Source: Bursaphelenchus xylophilus
Taxonomy: Eukaryota > Nematoda > Chromadorea > Rhabditida > Aphelenchoididae
Length of the DNA: 64,000 nucleotides
Assembly: GCA_904066235.2 (NCBI GenBank)
Contig: CAJFCV020000005.1
Span: 2,294,001 to 2,358,000 of the forward strand
Reading direction: 5' to 3'
This document shows, in pieces, positions 58,322 through 64,000 of the stretch (positions are counted from its first letter, which is position 1; each line of letters begins with the position of its first letter). Below the pieces are notes generated by a model. The model did not search any database. It was not told the origin of the DNA and saw nothing but the letters and a program-made list of their open reading frames with translations. Both the position numbers and the translations under genes were made by a program.

Positions 58322-58349
58322 CCGTCAACAAATCTTGACGGTATAAAAG
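58322..58349 (+). promoter_or_regulatory. Core promoter of GH16 copy 3
   Basis: A perfect inverted repeat CCGTCAA-n6-TTGACGG (58322-58341) abuts TATAAAAG (58342-58349), which lies 51 bases before the ATG. Confidence 0.65.
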
Positions 58350-58392
58350 CTCGATCAATCGGACCATCTACATCAATTTCGGATTCTTTGCA

Positions 58393-59549
58393 ATGAGAGT
58401 TGTCATTGCCTGCTGCTTGGTGTCGACGGCGTTGGCCGGAGTCATTTGGCAAGAGGACTTCAACAGTTTGGACACCAGCAAGTGGAATTTTGAGACCGGA
58501 AACAACAATGGATGGGGAAACTCGGAGTTGGAGTGTTATACGACCAGCAGCAATAATGTGAGAGTTGAGAACGGCAACTTGGTGATTGAGGCAAGAAGAG
58601 AGAATGTGGATGGATGCTCGTTCACTTCCGGAAGAATCCATACTCGTGGAAAGTTTGACTTCAAGTAAGTCAGGGCGCAGCTAGCCGCAGCTGAAGTCTA
58701 GTTCATACAAAATTTTGGAAACTGGATTTTTTTCAACCCACTACATCACATAGAAGAATATTCGACGACCAAAACTGTTGAATTGTCGACTATGGGATTA
58801 ACCGAGGGCGCAGCTTGCCGACTAAGAAATTTGTCTAGAGACGTTTAACGGAAATTTAACACGGCTGAAAAGGTCAAATGTCCCATTACGACATTTACAA
58901 AACAGATATGAACGATAAGATTTGGTTTATTTACTGATGCAAGGGCGCAGTTCGCCAAAACTCATACTTGCTAAAAGTTGGCCACAGGCTCCCACAAATT
59001 GCTTATGATGGCTTGTAAAAGAAGTAAACGCCATAAAAACAAAAATTACCACGCCATCTCTTTAGGTACGGCACCATCGAAGCTAGAATCAAGCTGCCCA
59101 ACCTGGCCAACGGTCTGTGGCCCGCGTTCTGGATGCTCGGCGCCGAATCCAACACCTGGCCCGACCAAGGAGAGATGGACATCATGGAAGCCGGCGTTGC
59201 TGATGCTATTGCCGCTGGCAATGTGAACAAAGAGATCCTCGGCACCTTCCACTGGAGCAACAACGGCCAACATGCCCAATACGGAACCAATTACGTCGCT
59301 CCCAACGACTTGACCACCGACTTCCACGTCTACAAACTCACTTGGAGTCAATCGGAGATCAAGATGTTCATCGACGATATCCAATACATGGTCTTCGACA
59401 TCACTCCACTGCCCGTCTTCCAAAAGAACTTCTACGTCCTCTTGAATTTGGCTGTCGGTGGAAACTTCCCCAATATTCATGATGCCGGAGCTGTTACTGC
59501 CCCATTACCAGGCCAGATGTTGGTCGACTACATCAAGGTCACCCAGTAA
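58393..59549 (+). CDS. GH16 beta-glucanase, probable endo-1,3-beta-glucanase (copy 3)
   Basis: Exons 58393-58664 and 59066-59549 give 251 residues. There is a signal peptide of about 15 residues (MRVVIACCLVSTALA), then EEDFNS-type family opening (QEDFNSLDTSKWNF), GLWPAFWMLG and catalytic GEMDIMEA with E127, D129 and E132. Promoter with TATA, start codon, splice sites and AATAAA are all intact, so this copy and copy 1 look functional. It is closest to copy 2 (shared VWNFET/ASNNVRVENGN-type segments and 3' flank), hence the more recent duplicate pair. The likely role is secreted digestion of beta-1,3-glucan. Substrate and tissue cannot be read from the sequence. Confidence 0.93.
58673..58956 (+). 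repeat. Intronic GGGCGCAGCTCGCC units, GH16 copy 3
   Basis: Three copies at 58673 (GGGCGCAGCTAGCC), 58806 (GGGCGCAGCTTGCC) and 58943 (GGGCGCAGTTCGCC), about 135 bases apart. Confidence 0.8.
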
Positions 59550-60289
59550 AAACGTTGTAGTTTTCGGTGCATTCAATAAATTAATTTATTCCGTCAAAGA
59601 AATTGCATTTTTTGAGGGACTCTTGGAATTTTAAAGTGTTATATCTCAGTGCTCGATGTGATATACGACTTAATTTTTTTGTTGATGCCTCAGATCATTA
59701 TTAGATCCCTATATGCCAACTGATGCCAAAATTGGAAACTCAAAAGGCCTATTTTTTGAGATTTTTTGATTTTTTCCTCAAAAAATCTCCAAAAAATTTT
59801 GAATAACCGGTGTTATGTAGGCAGTAGCTATACCGCGGGCCCAGAATGTCTTTTAAAACACGATTTCTGACTCACTGAATCAGCCGTGTGCAAGGCCGGG
59901 ACATAGGAAATTTTCGATTTTGAGATTTACAGCTGGATATGACCGCACCCATCATATAAGTGTGTCCCTGAAGCCTTTTGCCCTAATTCTCCCGTTAACC
60001 TAGTTTTATTTACAATTTAAGCAATTTACAGTAACGTCAAATAACTCAAAATTGAGAAGATAAAGAGCCGTAAAACTGCTACCAGGTATGTTTTTGGGTA
60101 CTGGGAATCCAACGGAGGCGGTTTTGGGTCGAAAGGATTACTGTAACATAGCAAACTTGCGCTTCGGCCGCATAAAATCGGCCGTAAAAAAGTTGTTTCT
60201 GAAAACCCACAGCTGAATTTTTGATATGTTGATCACCATAAAATTCTGCCCTAGAAACATTTAAAAAAAGTCCAAAAATGCGGGGGGCT

Positions 60290-60364
60290 ATTTTCGTGGT
60301 ATAGTGGATTTTGACAAAATCTACCAATCTGACGGCCCGAGTTCGAGTCCGGGTGGACGCAAAT
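60290..60364 (+). ncRNA. tRNA-like Pol III promoter sequence in left arm of G1
   Basis: A box TGGTATAGTGG and B box GTTCGAGTCC are 44 bases apart. Possible acceptor pairing ATTTTCG/CGCAAAT is 6 of 7, but the anticodon and T arms do not fold, so it is not a functional tRNA. Probably a tRNA-derived (SINE-like) head. Confidence 0.5.
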
Positions 60365-61172
60365 CGCTTAGAATTGGTCGAGAATGACTTCAAAGGCGCG
60401 GATATGGAAGCTTGAGTTTATTTCAGGTGAGTTTGATAACATTCTGGCAATTTTCAGATTTTTTGATGGAAAAAAGGCGAAAATACAACTTTTTGACAAA
60501 TCGTATTTTACACGGCTGTTTTGCGTTCATGACAGAATAAGACCTTATATTTAGTCGTTTGAAGGGTTTTTCGGCAATTAAACCCGTCAAAAAAAATTTT
60601 TTAATATTGTACTTGACATCTGATAAGCAAGCAGTGCATGGACCTTCCAGGTTGTAATTTTTTTCGCTCTGACTTGACAAATTGTCTGCAAAGGTTATAA
60701 CTGGCATAAAATTTAAATTCTTTGACGGGTAACCACAAGAAATCTAGTTTGAAAATGAAATTTTCTACGCATTTCATCGATTTTTCTATAAAGCGAAATT
60801 ACTTCGATGATGAACCATTTTCTGAAAAACATGTGAAATATGGTCGTAAAACAGTGAATTACGTTGTCATTAGCCAAATTTCGTTACTACAGATGCCTGA
60901 AAGAGACAAAATTAACAGGTACCTAGTGTAATATCTAAATACTCAGAAAATGGTTTCTACTTGTTGGAAACACCTTAAAAACACCACATATAAGTTCTTA
61001 TCCTGTCATGAACGCAAAACAGCCGTATAAAATACGATTTGTCAAAAAGTTGTATTTTCGCCTTTTTTCCACCAAAAAATGTGAAAACTGCCAGAATCTT
61101 ATCAAACTCGCCTGAAATAAACTCAGTCTTCTATATCCGCGCCTTTAAAGTCATTCCCGACCAATTATAAGC

Positions 61173-61250
61173 GATTTGCGTCCACCCGGACTCGAACTCG
61201 GGCCGTCAGATTAGTAGATTTTGTCAAAATCCACTATACCACGAAAATAG
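61173..61250 (-). ncRNA. tRNA-like Pol III promoter sequence in right arm of G1
   Basis: Inverted copy of the 60290 sequence with a single change in the would-be anticodon loop (CTACTAA against CTACCAA). A and B boxes are intact. Confidence 0.5.
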
Positions 61251-61670
61251 CCCCCCGCATTTTTGGACTTTTTTTTAATGTTTCTAAGGCAGAATTTTAT
61301 GCTGATCAACATATCAAAAATTCAGCTGTGGGTTTTCAGAAACAACTTTTTTACGGCCGATTTTGTGCGGCTGAAGCGAAAGTTTGCTATGTTACAGTAA
61401 TCCTTTCGACCCAAAACCACCTCCGTTGGATCCCCAGTGCCCAAAAACATGCATGGTAACAGTTTTACGGCTCTGTATCTTCTCAATTTTGACTTATTTG
61501 ACGTTACTGTAAATTGCTTAAATTGTAAATAAAACTAGGTTAACGGGAGAATTAGGGCAAAAGGCTTCAGGGACACACTTCTATGATGGGTTCGGTCATA
61601 TCCAGCTGTAAATCTCAAAATCGAAAATTTCCTATGTCCACGGCTAATTCACCGAGTCAGAAATCGTGTT

Positions 61671-63213
61671 TTAAATTACAGCCAGTGCTCAGTTTTCCCA
61701 ATAGCCGCCAACCCGACCTTATCCAACATCGTCTTTGACAGGTATCGCCTAAAAACATTGATACCCATCGGAAAGGCGGATGACGTCATAAAGCCCTCCG
61801 CTTTGTAATTTCCCTCGGATATTTTGTTTGATCTTTATCTCGGCTTCCGAATTTATGTCAAAACACAAAAGAACAGGGGACGTCAGAAAAATGGGGGCAG
61901 AAAAAAGTGGCTCACCTTTGGTTATGTTCAATACTCTATTGAACTTTGTTTGCAAGGTCAACGTGGAAGTGACATTACGAAAAAAAAGAGTCGGGTTTGT
62001 AATGTTAGCTCTGCTGCTCAATTTCTATCTTCGTACAATGTGATTTTAAATGTTTGACACAAACCATAAATGTTTTTAGTTTGCAGCACTGTGCAGTGGC
62101 TTTTGGCCAAAATTTTGGTATTTTGTACAGGGTGTTTGTAAAGTTTTATTGCATATATTAGAAGAGTACTGTCAGTTTTATTCATTTTCAATGTTTATTA
62201 TGCAAATTTTTGATTGCATCTCTTTGAAAAAAAGTTTTTAGTTTTTGCACAGTGCAGAAAGTTTCGAAGCCAATTTGAGCGCATTGCGCTCACTTTATTT
62301 TGCTTTTTTTGTCAAAATTAGTTAAGCGTGTCCTTAGTATGTTCATAGTATTTAAAAACCCTTTATTTTTACTGTAGAACCCCTTAATGTTTTGACTTTT
62401 TTCAATTGCACGGTGCAAAAAAAAACAAAATTTTTGTTTTGCACTGTGCGGTTTTGGCGATTATATCTTTTACCCTACAGTAACATCCAGGAATTTTTTA
62501 CTCATCTTCCTCTTCAAATTCCATATTAATCAACTCTTCCTTTCCAGTTCAAATCCGTATTTCCAGTTTCCTTCGGGCTCTCTGACTATATTGTTCATCG
62601 CGAGATGATGACTAATATAGTAGCCGATTTTCTCACAGTATCTTCTTCTTTCTCTCACTACATTCAAGTTTTTTTAATCTTCGTTTTGTAAAATACGTGT
62701 CTTCATTAATTAGGATTTTTTTATTTTTTGTCCAAAAAATCTCGATTGTTTTGACAAGCGCGCTCTCAGCATATGCTATAGATCTTTCAGCAATTCTATT
62801 TTAATTTTCTCGCCTACTTTAAGCACGATTTAAAAACCTAATTTGAGGGGATATTCCAGCAATTTTTTACTTGCCCTAAAACAATATAAACCCCCTAAAA
62901 ATCTCCGTTTCCGCTGCTCATCTCCATTATAGCTATTAGTAATGAGTAATCTAATGTCCCTATTACTCCGAAAGTTTTATTTCGGAAATAAAAAAACTTT
63001 CGATTGTAGTAATCAAAGCGGCTTAATTGAGCTGCAATACATTGCACTTGAGAGGGTGTTGCGCAACCGAAATGAAAGGAAAATGGAGAAGAAGGATTAA
63101 TCGCGATCAAGTGCAATGTTCTCTGGTGAGGAGAAACCAATCCCAGGGAAAGAAACGACAAGAAATTCCGGTGCATTTGGGGATGGAAGTCATTTTTGGG
63201 AAGGGTTGAATAG
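61671..63213. other. Intergenic, no gene supported
   Basis: 61680-61742 is GH16 flank. Four near-palindromic GCACTGTGC/GCACAGTGC words lie at about 62087, 62249, 62409 and 62445. GTAAAATACG occurs at 62698. ORFs up to 93 codons are unrecognised. Confidence 0.45.
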
Positions 63214-63243
63214 TTGGGTTGTCCAGAAAGTTCGTGCGTTTTT
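63214..63243. mobile_element. Solo mariner inverted end
   Basis: TTGGGTTGTCCAGAAAGTTC followed by GTGCG is very close to mariner (cecropia-type) terminal repeats. No transposase or opposite end is seen nearby. Confidence 0.5.
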
Positions 63244-63474
63244 TATTCTTTTGTTTTACAAGATTTTTTTGTTGTTTGAGAAAATTGTATGTATTTATTT
63301 GATACAGATTTTTCTCCTCTAAATTACTGTATCTTTATTTTTTTGAGGGCTCAAAGATGAACCAGCTAGAAGGCAAAAATGCGCGTTTACGGCATAGTTG
63401 GGAAATTAAGTTCAACGAACAAGGATGTGAAAAAATATTGTAATTTTAGGGGAGTATAGTGGAGAAATTTTTAA

Positions 63475-64000
63475 AAGACGATTTCTGAGTCAGTGCGTCA
63501 GCCGTGGACATAGAAAAAAATCGATTTTGAGTTTTTTGCACTAAAATGGCTGTTGGAAGGTGCTAAGCAAAAGCGAACAATATTTTTTCCCAAAACCTTC
63601 ATCAAGGTATATTTTTTTACAATTTACTGTTTTAGAAGTAACCGCGTCCAGCTGTCGTATCTTACCTTACTGGGCGATGATTTGACGGTTACTGAAGTTT
63701 TCGACCCTTGCGATGACGATGGTATCATTATTTTTCCGATTTTCCTACTGTAACATACCGTAATACTGTATCGACCGCTAAAAAACGACCGTAGAATCTT
63801 TCTTTCTAAAAATTTCACAGGCGATTTTACGATTTTTGGAATCAGCATAAAATTCTGCTCTAGAGGCAATCAAAAAAGTTCAAAAAAAGCTGCGACAAAT
63901 TTCGTGGTATAGTGGTTAGTGGTCGGGACTACCAATCCAGCGACCCGGGTTCGAGTCCGGCTGGGTGCGAATAACGAAAAGAAGTCGGAAATTAAATTTA
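63475..64000. mobile_element. TTAA fold-back element G2, cut by window end
   Basis: Begins AAGACGATTTCTGAGTC after TTAA (63471-63474) and follows the G1 left arm loosely to the tRNA-like sequence at 63898. The second arm would lie beyond 64000. Confidence 0.7.
63898..63972 (+). ncRNA. tRNA-like sequence in G2
   Basis: A box TGGTATAGTGG and perfect B box GGTTCGAGTCC. The anticodon stem-loop is better than in G1 (CGGGA-CTACCAA-TCCAG, would-be anticodon ACC). The acceptor stem pairs over only four bases, and the T arm is one base short against the consensus. Probably a tRNA-derived promoter, not a working tRNA. Confidence 0.4.

Larger units (their letters stand above)
59857..61670. mobile_element. 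TTAA-flanked fold-back element G1, 1.8 kb
   Basis: Ends AACACGATTTCTGACTC, inverted and identical for 17 bases, with TTAA on both sides (59853-59856 and 61671-61674). The arms of about 680 bases (to about 60540 and from about 61010) are inverted copies; about 470 unique bases lie between. The paralogous flank of GH16 copy 2 (57681-57700) is uninterrupted, which shows the empty site. TTAA is the piggyBac target, but no transposase is encoded and the ends are not the usual CCC type. Confidence 0.9.

Noticed and set aside
60290..60364. Functional tRNA gene
   Set aside because: A and B boxes are present but the anticodon and T arms do not fold, and the sequence is repeated inside a mobile fold-back.
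1..64000. CRISPR array, bacterial operon, rRNA genes, telomeric TTAGGC arrays
   Set aside because: None seen; introns and repeats show nuclear nematode DNA, and no run of TTAGGC repeats occurs.

Overview
This window is nuclear DNA of a nematode: AT-rich, with canonical short 3' splice sites (TTTTCAG), an acceptor sitting directly on a start codon (spliced-leader style) and typical nematode gene structures. The species cannot be named from sequence alone. Three GH16 glucanase paralogues of bacterial type would fit a Tylenchina (clade IV) worm, because GH16 genes are known from Bursaphelenchus and relatives, but this is inference.

Layout. Positions 1-15.2 kb are the gene-dense part. They hold ribonucleotide reductase large subunit (minus strand, 4453 to 1080, last exon beyond the left edge), its E2F-like promoter sites near 5.4 kb, a proteasome activator PA28-gamma gene (plus, 6974-8534) and, tail to tail with it, a DCAF7/WDR68-type WD-repeat gene (minus, 15203 to 9110). 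The WD gene carries an unusual low-complexity N-terminal extension of about 430 residues. Positions 15.2-32 kb have no CDS I can defend, but contain GC-rich islands (16.6, 17.7, 22.3-24.8 kb) that share a 19-bp motif. Positions 32.0-33.3, 56.3-57.4 and 58.4-59.5 kb are three paralogous two-exon GH16 (endo-1,3-beta-glucanase-like) genes in the same orientation. Copy 1 is separated from copies 2 and 3 by about 23 kb of repeat-rich DNA. Copy 2 has lost its normal start codon and its TATA box. The window ends in TTAA-flanked fold-back elements carrying tRNA-like A/B boxes.

Repeats dominate. I see five or more families of non-autonomous DNA elements: (A) a palindromic TA-flanked MITE of about 250 bp starting CAGTG; (B) a MITE of about 450 bp with ends in AAGTACCCCAAGTGCGAC; (C) a MITE of about 150 bp with ends in CTGTCGGGAAAATAATG; (E) a fold-back beginning ACAAGGAAAGTACTTC; (G) a 1.8-kb TTAA fold-back. 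There is also a 1.2-kb mariner-like element and a rearranged mariner transposase fragment. Several are nested in one another.

Most notable unexplained signals: (1) the 10-mer CGTATTTTAC/GTAAAATACG, at least 44 exact copies by eye, in introns and intergenic DNA on both strands; (2) two family-A MITEs sitting at the exact centre of much larger locus-specific palindromes; (3) ten copies of GGGCGCAGCTYGCC-type blocks confined to the GH16 introns; (4) the GC-island motif GAATTTCGGGGCCACCCGC. All coordinates and counts were read by hand.
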